Source of the DNA: Candidatus Moraniibacteriota bacterium
GTDB lineage: Bacteria; Patescibacteriota; Minisyncoccia; Moranbacterales; UBA9337
DNA: 13,656 nt
Assembly: GCA_018400055.1 (NCBI GenBank)
Contig: JAGYNK010000087.1
Span: forward strand, 1 to 13,656
Reading direction: 5' to 3'
A model generated the notes under the pieces. That model worked only from the letters and a program-made list of their open reading frames with translations. It had not been told where the DNA came from and did not search any database. The first letter of the stretch is position 1, and every line of letters starts with the position of its first letter. The translations under genes were made by a program, and so were the position numbers. This document shows, in pieces, positions 6,711-13,044 of the stretch.

Positions 6711-6716
6711 ATTATA
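6711..6716 (-). promoter_or_regulatory. Possible -10 (TATAAT) between repeat copies B and C
   Basis: TATAAT on the minus strand sits in the short spacer between the inverted copies B and C. The hexamer 17 bases upstream (GCAATC, at the edge of copy C) is a poor -35. If used, transcription would start near 6704 and carry copy B as the 5' leader of the GIY-YIG message. Confidence 0.25.
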
Positions 6717-6730
6717 CTGTAACTAAGATA

Positions 6731-6786
6731 CGGGATTGCCACGTCATTCCGTTCCGCTATCGCTTCACTCCATTCCTCGCAATGAC
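6731..6786 (-). repeat. GTCATTGCGAG palindromic repeat, copy C, overlapping the RNase HI 3' end
   Basis: Reads GTCATTGCGAG to GCAATCCCG on the minus strand, with outer arms ATTGC (6735-6739) and GCAAT (6779-6783). It is longer than copies A and B, with a different interior that contains another GTCATTCC word. It is inverted relative to copy B, 41 bases away, and supplies the last codons and the stop of the RNase HI gene. Confidence 0.85.
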
Positions 6787-7235
6787 ATCTGATTTTTTCT
6801 AGCATCTAGTGCTTGATTCACCAAACTATCAGCAATTTTATTTTTCTCTCTAGGAATATGATCAAAACTAACTGATCTAAAATCAAGTGTCAAATTCCAA
6901 ATTTCAATGAAATAATTTTGAATGCGTTTTTCTTTTAATTTATACTCATGATTAAGTTGCTTAACCACCAGCTCGCTGTCCAAAAAACATTTTATTTTTG
7001 TTTTTTTTGATTTAACTTTTCCTAAAATGGATTTTATTTTTTTTATTCCAAAAATCAAAGCTTCGTATTCAGCCTCGTTATTAGTTTTTTCTCCAATATA
7101 GGCTTTGTATTTTTTGTCTAACGTTTTTCCGTCCGAGGCAGATCCGTTTTGGGCGGAAATCCACACCCCGATTCCGGAAGGTCCGGGGTTACCCCGCGAT
7201 CCTCCGTCGGTGAACATTATAATTTCGTCTTCCAT
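6765..7235 (-). CDS. rnhA: Ribonuclease HI, 156 aa
   Basis: Cleaves the RNA strand of RNA-DNA hybrids. All catalytic positions are visible: D10 in FTDGGSRGNPGP, E56 in TNNEAEYEAL, D86 in CFLDSELV, and D136 with the assisting H126 in HIPREKNKIAD. Length fits the family (E. coli 155 residues). The last codons, giving SLRGME after about residue 150, come from palindromic repeat copy C, so the native C-terminus has been replaced or extended by repeat sequence; the active site is untouched. It starts 26 bases after the recA stop codon, on the same strand, and probably shares its transcript. A weak AGG lies about 8 bases before ATG 7235. Confidence 0.95.
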   Translation of the reverse strand: MEDEIIMFTDGGSRGNPGPSGIGVWISAQNGSASDGKTLDKKYKAYIGEKTNNEAEYEALIFGIKKIKSILGKVKSKKTKIKCFLDSELVVKQLNHEYKLKEKRIQNYFIEIWNLTLDFRSVSFDHIPREKNKIADSLVNQALDARKNQMSLRGME

Positions 7236-7261
7236 TTTTTTGCCTAAATTTTCTAAGTTTT

Positions 7262-8272
7262 TTATTCCGCTTTTTCCTCTACTTTTTTAAATGTCTCTTT
7301 GGCTATTTGACTAAATAACTTAGGATTTTCTTTTAGGAACTGTTTAGCTTTTTCGCGTCCGACTCCCAGCTTTTCTTCTTTAAAAGAATATGAGTTTCCC
7401 GATTTTTTAATAACTTCGTATTTAACTCCCGTATCTAAAAGATCTCCGGAACGGGAGATTCCTTCATTATACATAATGTCAAATTCAGCGGTTTTGAAAG
7501 GAGGCGCAACTTTATTTTTAACTATTTTAGCTTTTACCCTATTGCCCACCACTTCGTCGCCTTTTTTTATTTGGGCGCTGCGACGCACTTCAATGCGAAC
7601 AGAAGAATAAAATTTCAGGGCTTGCCCGCCGGTGGTTGTTTCCGGATTACCGAACATAACACCGATTTTCATTCTTATTTGATTGATAAAAATCACCACT
7701 GTGTTGGATTTGGCCACTATCGGAGTAAGTTTTCTTAAAGCTTGAGACATCAGCCTAGCTTGCCTTCCCACATGATGATCACCCATCTCTCCTTCTATCT
7801 CAGCTCTGGGAACCAAGGCTGCCACGGAGTCTACCACAATTACATCCACTACGTTGCTACGGACAAGGGTTTCCACTATATCCAAGGCTTGCTCTCCCGC
7901 GTCCGGTTGAGAAATAAGCAGATCATTTATTTTAACGCCTATTTTTTTAGCGTACTCCGGATCCATAGCGTGTTCCGCGTCCACAAAAGCCACCGTGCCT
8001 CCGGCCTTTTGAGCATTGGCTGTAATATGCAAGGCTAAAGTGGTTTTTCCGGAAGATTCGGGTCCGTAGATTTCAACCACTCTGCCCCTGGGCACTCCGC
8101 CAATACCTAAAGCAATGTCCACAGAGATAGCTCCGGTGGGAATAGCGGCCACGTTTACTTTCTTTACCTCGCCCAGTTTCATAATCATTCCTTCGCCAAA
8201 CTTATTCTTAATTTCTTCCAGTACCTTGTTGATATTTTTTTCTCCTTCCTTTGTTTTTTCTTTTTTTGGCAT
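7262..8272 (-). CDS. recA: Recombinase RecA, 336 aa
   Basis: ATP-dependent strand exchange protein for homologous recombination and the SOS response. Seen: N-terminal helix region (about 10-40), Walker A GPESSGKTT (70-78), Walker B VIVVDSVAALVP (144-155), the family signature around ALRKLTPIVAKSNTVVIFINQIR (split here: ALRKLTPIVAKS at 178-189, TVVIFINQIR at 191-200), loop L2 around GNPETTTGGQALKFYSS (208-224), and the C-terminal domain to 336. It is slightly shorter than E. coli RecA (353 residues) and lacks that protein's long acidic tail, ending EEKAE. No LexA-type operator is recognisable upstream. A good promoter lies inside the 3' end of the upstream gene (8343-8371). No Shine-Dalgarno precedes ATG 8272. 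Confidence 0.98.
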   Translation of the reverse strand: MPKKEKTKEGEKNINKVLEEIKNKFGEGMIMKLGEVKKVNVAAIPTGAISVDIALGIGGVPRGRVVEIYGPESSGKTTLALHITANAQKAGGTVAFVDAEHAMDPEYAKKIGVKINDLLISQPDAGEQALDIVETLVRSNVVDVIVVDSVAALVPRAEIEGEMGDHHVGRQARLMSQALRKLTPIVAKSNTVVIFINQIRMKIGVMFGNPETTTGGQALKFYSSVRIEVRRSAQIKKGDEVVGNRVKAKIVKNKVAPPFKTAEFDIMYNEGISRSGDLLDTGVKYEVIKKSGNSYSFKEEKLGVGREKAKQFLKENPKLFSQIAKETFKKVEEKAE

Positions 8273-8342
8273 ATTTTTTAAGTTTAAAATTATAATTAAT
8301 AAAGCGCTCTTTTGATATTTTTATTCTAATCCAATAAGTTCT

Positions 8343-8371
8343 ATTATATCATTCGTTTATTTTAAAAACAA
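8343..8371 (-). promoter_or_regulatory. Likely recA promoter, TTGTTT-17-TATAAT
   Basis: On the minus strand, -35 TTGTTT (8371-8366) and a perfect -10 TATAAT (8348-8343) are separated by exactly 17 bases. Transcription would start near 8336, about 64 bases before ATG 8272. The -35 lies in the last codons of the RodZ-like gene. A second TATAAT (8294-8289) has no -35 match. Confidence 0.5.
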
Positions 8372-9338
8372 CATCTTTGATTGTTCCCTCTTCTTCACTT
8401 AAAGCGCCTTTTTCTTCACCATTTATTTTAATGAAGGTGTGGTTACCTTTTCCTGAAGTAACACTAATCTCTTTCTGCACTTCAAAAATCTGGCTGACTT
8501 GGGAAGACAAAGTTCCGCTATAAGCTAAGTTTCCGTCTATTTTAACTGACAACCAGACCGCATCGGAGTCCACATAAATTTCCGCTTTCATTTTAACTTC
8601 CTGCTCTCCTTTAACTTCTCCGCTTTCTCCGTTTCCATTAGCCACTTCTTCTTCGTAATCAGATTGGATTGAAATGCTCACAGATGATTCTTTTTCAAAA
8701 CGATTTCTTGAAACAACATTTATGAAATTAGCCCCTTTTTGCAAATTAATTTTTTCATTAAATCCCCCTTCGGCATTCACCAGAATTGGCTGGCCGTTAA
8801 TAAAAACTTCACAGTCTTTGTCTGTTATTCCCTTGATCCAAATTTCATCACTGTTAACCGTAATTTCGTTAGCCGGTTCAAATATGGTCAGTCGCGGCAT
8901 AGAAACGAATTTATTTATTTCTTTATAAAGATACGCGGCCGCTATAAAAACCATAATCAAGGCGATAGCGATAGCCGTAGCTTTTGAAACAATCACAAAA
9001 TTGGAAATTTTAATCAGTTTTTTCCGACTAAAAGGTCTGTCCTCTTTTTCTTTTTTAATGTTTCTTTGAATGCCTTTTTCCCTGTCGTACAACTTAATTA
9101 AATAATCGCTGTCTACGCCTAAAAAATTGGCATAGTTTCTTAAAAATCCTTTGACATAAACTTCTGCCGGCAGATTATCGTATTTGCCCGCTTCCAAATA
9201 TTCCAAGTAGTTTATCTGAATTTGAGTTTTTTTGGAAACTTCATTTAAGCTTATCCTCCTTTCGCTTCTAATCTGGCGCAATTTTTCGCCCAAAGTTAAG
9301 TCTTTAACTTTTTTTCTGGTAAAACCGTTATTTATCAT
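8349..9338 (-). CDS. RodZ-like HTH membrane protein with extracytoplasmic Ig-like domain, 329 aa
   Basis: Seen: N-terminal helix-turn-helix of the RodZ kind (about 16-85, with LGEKLRQIRSERRISLNEVSKKT and YLEYLEAGKYDNLP motifs given in parts: GEKLRQIR at 17-24, LNEVSKKT at 31-38, YLEAGKYDNLPAEVYVKGF at 47-65), a basic linker (about 91-112), one transmembrane helix (about 114-138), a bacterial Ig-like domain (about 149-225, TIFEPANEITVNSD and FINGQPILVNAEGGF), an acidic linker (228-248), and a C-terminal beta domain (about 250-327) like the DUF4115 domain of RodZ. RodZ links the MreB cytoskeleton to the cell wall machinery, so a cell-shape role is likely but not proven. The Ig-like insert is not part of E. 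coli RodZ. It lies between ftsK and recA on the same strand. AAAGAG about 8 bases before ATG 9338 is at best a weak Shine-Dalgarno. Confidence 0.85.
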   Translation of the reverse strand: MINNGFTRKKVKDLTLGEKLRQIRSERRISLNEVSKKTQIQINYLEYLEAGKYDNLPAEVYVKGFLRNYANFLGVDSDYLIKLYDREKGIQRNIKKEKEDRPFSRKKLIKISNFVIVSKATAIAIALIMVFIAAAYLYKEINKFVSMPRLTIFEPANEITVNSDEIWIKGITDKDCEVFINGQPILVNAEGGFNEKINLQKGANFINVVSRNRFEKESSVSISIQSDYEEEVANGNGESGEVKGEQEVKMKAEIYVDSDAVWLSVKIDGNLAYSGTLSSQVSQIFEVQKEISVTSGKGNHTFIKINGEEKGALSEEEGTIKDVVFKINE

Positions 9339-9438
9339 ATCTTTAATCTCTTTAAGAAACCGAGGCTTTTAAACTAGCTCGCCTGCGTTTTTTTATTTTT
9401 GTCTTTTCGCCTTTTATTTCATAAAATAAAATAAGCTA

Positions 9439-9470
9439 AAAAATTAACCCTTATCCGCATTCTTAAGGGT
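9439..9470 (-). terminator. Intrinsic terminator after ftsK
   Basis: On the minus strand ACCCTTA (9470-9464) pairs with TAAGGGT (9453-9447) around a 10-base loop and is followed by TAATTTTTTAG. It lies about 29 bases after the ftsK stop codon and separates ftsK from the RodZ-like gene. Confidence 0.65.
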
Positions 9471-9498
9471 AAGTATTTTATAATTTATTAAAAAACTG

Positions 9499-11940
9499 TT
9501 AGGCTTGCCATTTATTTCTTCTTTCCTGATCTTCTACAGGATCCTCATAGCTTACTTCCGATTTATCAGCTTTTTCGCCAATTAAAACTCTTCTTGCTTT
9601 TGATTTGTCTCCCGGGCTAACAATCCCGTTCTCTTCCAACATATCCATAATGCGCGCCGCACGCACATAGCCTATGCTAAATCTTCTTTGAAGATAAGAG
9701 ACAGAGGCTTTTTGATCGTTTATAACCATTTCTTTGACTTTTTCATAGAGGCTGTCTTTTTTTTCATAATTATCTTCCATGCTTTCGGAAAAATCAACTT
9801 TCTGCTGAAAAGACTCCTCGCTGAAATTATTTAAATCTTCTTCTTTTTCAAAATTTTCGTCTGGCGCTTTTCCTTTTTTATTCCGCTTTTTAATAAAATT
9901 GACCACTTTTTTAACTTCTTCTTCTGAAACATAAACTCCCTGCAATCTTCTGGCTTTGGCCGAATCGGATGATGAAAAAAGCATATCCCCGTTGCCTAAT
10001 AATTTTTCAGCGCCGGCCATACCTAAAATTGTGCGGGATTCAATTTGAGTAGCTACTTGCAAGGCGATTCGAGTGGTAATGTTGGATTTGATAAGTCCGG
10101 TTAAAACATCCACTGTGGGATATTGAGTGGAAACAATCAAGTGAATGCCCACCGCTCGTGCCATTTGCGCCAGTCTGATTATGGTACCCTCTACTTCTTT
10201 GCCATGGGAAGCCATTAAATCGGCCAACTCGTCAATGATAATTACAATAAAAGGAATTTTTTTAATTTTTTCTTCTACTTTTTCTTCTGTTTCCGGATCG
10301 GTATATTCTCTTTTTTTACCGTTAGCCGCTTTTAGATTATGGGAAACAAGGTCCCTTGAGCCGGTTTCTTGAAATAAGCGGTACCTCCTTTCCATTTCTC
10401 CTACCGCCCACTTTAAAGAATTGATGACCTGCCCATTTTCCACTACCACATTTTCGGACGCCAGATGAGGTATGCCGTTATAAAGAGAAAGCTCTACTCG
10501 CTTGGGATCAATCAGCAATAATTTTAATTCTTCGGGAGAATTTTGATAAAGCAAGGAGAGAATAATGGAATTAATACAAACGCTTTTTCCGGCACCAGTC
10601 GCGCCGGCGATCATAAGATGCGGCATTTTTTCCAAATTTCCCAAGGTGTAATTTCCGCTTACATCTTTGCCTAAAGCCAAAGTAAGTCTGGATTTGCGTT
10701 CTTTAAATAAGTTGCTTCCCAATATATTCCCCAAACGCACCATGGATATGGACTTATTAGGAACTTCTATGCCAACTAAAGATCTTCCCGGAATGGGAGC
10801 TTCTATCCTAATGGAGGGGGCTGCCAGAGCCATGGATAAATTATTACTTAGGGAAATAATCCTGTCCAGCTTAACGCCGGCAGCCGGACGAAAACCATAC
10901 CGAGTAACCGTCGGTCCGGTTTTAATTTCCTCTAGTTCCACTTCAATACCAAAATTTTTCAAGGTGCTCTTAATAATTTTAGCGTTATCTTCAGTGTCAG
11001 CTTCTTTGGTGGAGCGTCCTGCTTTGTCTAGAAGATTGATGGGCGGAAATTTCCAATTTCGGGAAGTGGAAGAAATAAGAATTTCTCCTTCTTTTTCCTG
11101 ACCGTATTTTTTTTCAATCATATCTGCGCTTTTTTTCTTTTCCTCTTTTTCTGAATCCTCCGGAAATTCTATACTCTTAATGTTGTCTCCTATTTTCTCT
11201 AAGGTTTTTTCTTTTTTGTCTCCCAAATTAAATTTATCGGGTTCTTTGGAAACAAGACTTTCTTCCGCTGATTTATTTTTCTCCGTTTCGGTTTCCATAT
11301 TTTTTTCAGCGTCTTCAGTTACTTTATTCTCATCTTCCTCATCGTTATTTTCTTCGCTTTTGTCTTTCCGGTTTAGATTATTTATTCTTTGCAAAAAATC
11401 AATTATGGAAAAATTGAAAGTGACGATAGCTCCCGCCAACAATAAAGCGGAAAGTATGATTGTTCCGGCTACTGTTCCGGTTAATTTAATAAGCGGATAG
11501 GCTATTCCCAATCCAATATATCCTCCCCCCGCGCCGCTTCTGGCAATATTCAACATTGCGGATTGTTCAAAATAAATATGGAAAAAACCCAGCAAACCCA
11601 AGAAAACAATGACTAAACCCGCCAACTTAGCTACATAAAAAACGGTTCTTTTTCGTCGCAATAAAATAGCTCCGGCGTAAGCCAAAACAAAAGGCAAAAG
11701 CCATTTTCCCCAACCGGAAATAACGCCGGCTGCTTTATCAAGCCAAGTTCCCAATATTCCCGCATAACCGAAAAATCCCAGAATAAAAAGAATAGATAAA
11801 GCGAATAAAAAAATGGCGGCCACACTACGTTTGGCATCACTGCGAATGTCAAATTTTATTTTTTCATTCTCTTTTTTATTTTCTTCCTCGCTGTCTTTTT
11901 TTTCTTGCTTGTTTTTTTGGTAATTTCTTTTATTAGCCAT
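9499..11940 (-). CDS. ftsK: DNA translocase FtsK/SpoIIIE, 813 aa
   Basis: Septum-located, ATP-driven DNA pump for chromosome segregation at division. Seen: a charged N-terminus; four hydrophobic segments at about 40-62, 78-95, 100-124 and 145-176; a long acidic, Glu/Lys-rich linker (about 188-290); the motor with Walker A GATGAGKSV (446-454) and Walker B FIVIIIDELADLM (564-576); and a C-terminal winged-helix gamma domain (about 729-790, SVSYLQRRFSIGYVRAARIM at 747-766) that reads orienting DNA sequences. The usually invariant ATQRPSV of the motor is STQYPTV (604-610), an unexpected Arg-to-Tyr change. Start ATG 11940 has no Shine-Dalgarno; a possible promoter lies so close that the mRNA may be leaderless. 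It is divergent from pyrE and ends at a hairpin terminator (9439-9470). Confidence 0.97.
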   Translation of the reverse strand: MANKRNYQKNKQEKKDSEEENKKENEKIKFDIRSDAKRSVAAIFLFALSILFILGFFGYAGILGTWLDKAAGVISGWGKWLLPFVLAYAGAILLRRKRTVFYVAKLAGLVIVFLGLLGFFHIYFEQSAMLNIARSGAGGGYIGLGIAYPLIKLTGTVAGTIILSALLLAGAIVTFNFSIIDFLQRINNLNRKDKSEENNDEEDENKVTEDAEKNMETETEKNKSAEESLVSKEPDKFNLGDKKEKTLEKIGDNIKSIEFPEDSEKEEKKKSADMIEKKYGQEKEGEILISSTSRNWKFPPINLLDKAGRSTKEADTEDNAKIIKSTLKNFGIEVELEEIKTGPTVTRYGFRPAAGVKLDRIISLSNNLSMALAAPSIRIEAPIPGRSLVGIEVPNKSISMVRLGNILGSNLFKERKSRLTLALGKDVSGNYTLGNLEKMPHLMIAGATGAGKSVCINSIILSLLYQNSPEELKLLLIDPKRVELSLYNGIPHLASENVVVENGQVINSLKWAVGEMERRYRLFQETGSRDLVSHNLKAANGKKREYTDPETEEKVEEKIKKIPFIVIIIDELADLMASHGKEVEGTIIRLAQMARAVGIHLIVSTQYPTVDVLTGLIKSNITTRIALQVATQIESRTILGMAGAEKLLGNGDMLFSSSDSAKARRLQGVYVSEEEVKKVVNFIKKRNKKGKAPDENFEKEEDLNNFSEESFQQKVDFSESMEDNYEKKDSLYEKVKEMVINDQKASVSYLQRRFSIGYVRAARIMDMLEENGIVSPGDKSKARRVLIGEKADKSEVSYEDPVEDQERRNKWQA

Positions 11941-11951
11941 ATATTTATATT

Positions 11952-11980
11952 AACATATATTTCTTTTTTTGTTTAGCCAA
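11952..11980 (-). promoter_or_regulatory. Possible ftsK promoter, TTGGCT-17-TATGTT
   Basis: On the minus strand, TTGGCT (11980-11975) and TATGTT (11957-11952) are spaced by 17 bases. The predicted start of transcription is within about 5 bases of ATG 11940, which would explain the missing Shine-Dalgarno. Modest match only. Confidence 0.35.
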
Positions 11981-12033
11981 CGCGTCTTGCATTTATAAAA
12001 TAAAATGGTAATCTTATTTTAATGTAAAAATAA

Positions 12034-12040
12034 AGGAGGG
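12034..12040 (+). promoter_or_regulatory. Orphan Shine-Dalgarno AGGAGGG in the pyrE leader
   Basis: A perfect anti-16S match sits here but no ATG, GTG or TTG follows within a usable distance; instead its last G begins the stem of the terminator-like hairpin at 12040-12062. It may bind a ribosome or be part of an alternative RNA fold. AAAGG here can pair with CCTTT at 12078-12082 beyond the hairpin. Confidence 0.5.
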
Positions 12041-12070
12041 ACTAAACTAAAACGGTTTAGTCGTTTTTTT
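12040..12070 (+). terminator. Terminator-like hairpin in the pyrE leader (possible attenuator)
   Basis: GACTAAAC (12040-12047) pairs perfectly with GTTTAGTC (12055-12062) around a 7-base loop, followed by G and seven T (12064-12070). No plus-strand gene lies upstream within the 11941-12040 intergenic region that it could serve, so it most likely acts on the pyrE transcript before the start codon at 12117. Transcription attenuation of pyrimidine genes is well known, but the mechanism here is inference. Confidence 0.6.
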
Positions 12071-12100
12071 AGCCAGCCCTTTAAAAATTAAAAAAAATAA

Positions 12101-12106
12101 AAGGAG
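12101..12106 (+). promoter_or_regulatory. Shine-Dalgarno AAGGAG for pyrE
   Basis: AAGGAG lies 10 bases before ATG 12117. A closer ATG at 12109 opens a three-codon frame (Met-Ile-Gln-stop) whose TGA overlaps the pyrE ATG as ATGA; its spacing of 2 bases is too short for efficient initiation. Confidence 0.75.
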
Positions 12107-12116
12107 AAATGATTCA

Positions 12117-12692
12117 ATGAAAACAGACAGGGATATTGAAAAAATTTATTCCAGGTTAAAAGAAATTATTCTTAAAAAATCTTATAAAGAAGGAAATTTT
12201 AAACTTACCTCCGGTAAAGAGTCAAACTTTTATGCTGATTGCAAGCCGACTACGTTAGACTCGGAAGGAATAAGTCTTGTTTCCTTTTTATTTCTTAATT
12301 TTATTTATCAACACAATTATCACATTGGAGCGGTAGCCGGAGTTGAACTTGGCGGTGCTCCGCTTGTTACAGGAGTATCTTTGACAAATTTTCTTCTTTA
12401 TAAACATTCCTTGCCGGGGTTGATTATCCGCAAGGAAACCAAAAAGCATGGCACCGGAAAAGATATTGAGGGGACTGAAAATGTGACCGTCGGAGCAAAA
12501 ATAGCCTTGCTGGAAGATGTCATTACCACCGCCGGCACGGTTAAAAAAGCAATTACACAACTGGAAAAAGCGGGATATAATATAGGTTTTGTCGCCACCA
12601 TTATTGATCGCCAGGAAGGCGGCAGAGAGAAATTAGAAGAAGCCGGTTATGATTTAAGGGCAATCTTCACGCGCGAGGATTTGATAAACTAG
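12117..12692 (+). CDS. pyrE: Orotate phosphoribosyltransferase, 191 aa
   Basis: Transfers the phosphoribosyl group of PRPP to orotate, giving OMP in de novo pyrimidine synthesis. Seen: the orotate-binding N-terminal motif FKLTSGKESNFYADCK (28-43), GAVAGVELGGAPLVTG (71-86), the flexible loop region IRKETKKHGTGKDIEG (104-119), the PRPP-binding motif LLEDVITTAGTV (131-142), and DRQEGGREKLEEAG (164-177). The length fits bacterial PyrE. It is preceded by AAGGAG and by a terminator-like hairpin in the leader, and ends at a strong terminator (12738-12777), so it forms its own transcription unit, divergent from ftsK. No other pyrimidine gene is in the window. Confidence 0.96.
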   Translation: MKTDRDIEKIYSRLKEIILKKSYKEGNFKLTSGKESNFYADCKPTTLDSEGISLVSFLFLNFIYQHNYHIGAVAGVELGGAPLVTGVSLTNFLLYKHSLPGLIIRKETKKHGTGKDIEGTENVTVGAKIALLEDVITTAGTVKKAITQLEKAGYNIGFVATIIDRQEGGREKLEEAGYDLRAIFTREDLIN

Positions 12693-12737
12693 CATAACTT
12701 AACACTTCACGACTAACCGAACTAAGGTTTTTTTAAA

Positions 12738-12777
12738 AAAGCCGAAAGTCTGCATAGACTGATCGGCTTTTATTTTT
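12738..12777 (+). terminator. Strong intrinsic terminator after pyrE
   Basis: AAAGCCGA (12738-12745) pairs with TCGGCTTT (12763-12770), and an inner stem AGTCT (12747-12751) pairs with AGACT (12756-12760). A T-rich tract runs to 12777. It lies about 45 bases after the pyrE stop codon. Confidence 0.88.
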
Positions 12778-12867
12778 AATTTATTACCTACCCCACTATT
12801 AGTAAGTAATGGATAAAAAATAGATGCATCTATAGAGTCATCTAAAATATTTTTATATACTATTTTG

Positions 12868-12895
12868 TTGCGATCGCAATTTAATGGCATATAAA
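12868..12895 (+). promoter_or_regulatory. Possible promoter, TTGCGA-16-TATAAA
   Basis: -35-like TTGCGA (12868-12873) and -10-like TATAAA (12890-12895) with a 16-base spacer. The -35 overlaps the palindrome TTGCGATCGCAA. Transcription from about 12902 would meet the terminator at 12924-12960 with no reading frame between. Confidence 0.3.
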
Positions 12896-12901
12896 AATAA
12901 C

Positions 12902-12960
12902 TAATAATCTTATTCCGCAAAAGGCACTTCTGCGTACGACCGTTTTTAGAAGTGCTTTTT
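12902..12960 (+). ncRNA. Candidate small RNA (about 60 nt)
   Basis: Bounded by the possible promoter at 12868-12895 and the terminator hairpin at 12924-12960. It would be a 20-base single-stranded leader followed by one hairpin with a 16-base loop and a T tail. It matches no RNA family that I recognise; it could equally be the relic of a deleted gene's terminator. Confidence 0.25.
12924..12960 (+). terminator. Intrinsic terminator without an obvious gene
   Basis: GCACTTCT (12924-12931) pairs perfectly with AGAAGTGC (12948-12955), followed by TTTTT (12956-12960); flanking AAAA can pair with the T tract past one bulged G. pyrE already has its own terminator 150 bases earlier. Confidence 0.65.
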
Positions 12961-12992
12961 GCTTGCTGTCCCTTTTTGGATTTTTTCTAAAT

Positions 12993-13018
12993 AAAAAAAC
13001 GGTTCCGCTATGGAACCG
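12993..13018 (-). terminator. Intrinsic terminator of the orphan 124-aa gene
   Basis: On the minus strand CGGTTCC (13018-13012) pairs with GGAACCG (13006-13000) around a 5-base loop and is followed by seven T (12999-12993). It lies 27 bases after the stop codon at 13045. Confidence 0.85.
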
Positions 13019-13044
13019 CTTGGTTGAATAACTGCCAGATTGGT

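Larger units (their letters stand above)
12693..13044. other. Gene-free intergenic stretch rich in hairpins, 352 bases
   Basis: I see no convincing protein gene. It contains the pyrE terminator (12738-12777), a 14-base palindrome ATAGATGCATCTAT (12820-12833), a 12-base palindrome TTGCGATCGCAA (12868-12879), a second plus-strand terminator (12924-12960) that has no gene to end, and the minus-strand terminator of the orphan gene (12993-13018). A possible small RNA between 12890 and 12960 is listed separately. Confidence 0.6.

Noticed and set aside
6315..6786. CRISPR-like array (three repeats)
   Set aside because: The copies differ in length and interior, are in mixed orientation, irregularly spaced, and no cas gene is present.
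8273..8348. SOS (LexA) operator before recA
   Set aside because: Neither a CGAAC-type nor a CTGT-type inverted repeat is visible in the gap.
11631..11852. 73-residue minus-strand frame inside ftsK and similar long frames on the plus strand opposite ftsK and the permeases
   Set aside because: All lie within well-supported genes in other frames and show no ribosome site or family motif.
12699..12920. 73-residue minus-strand reading frame with a protein-like middle (DDSIDASIFYPLL)
   Set aside because: It needs a TTG start without a ribosome site, and its end runs straight through the pyrE terminator hairpin. A remnant of a glycoside hydrolase crossed my mind, but the likeness is too slight to claim.
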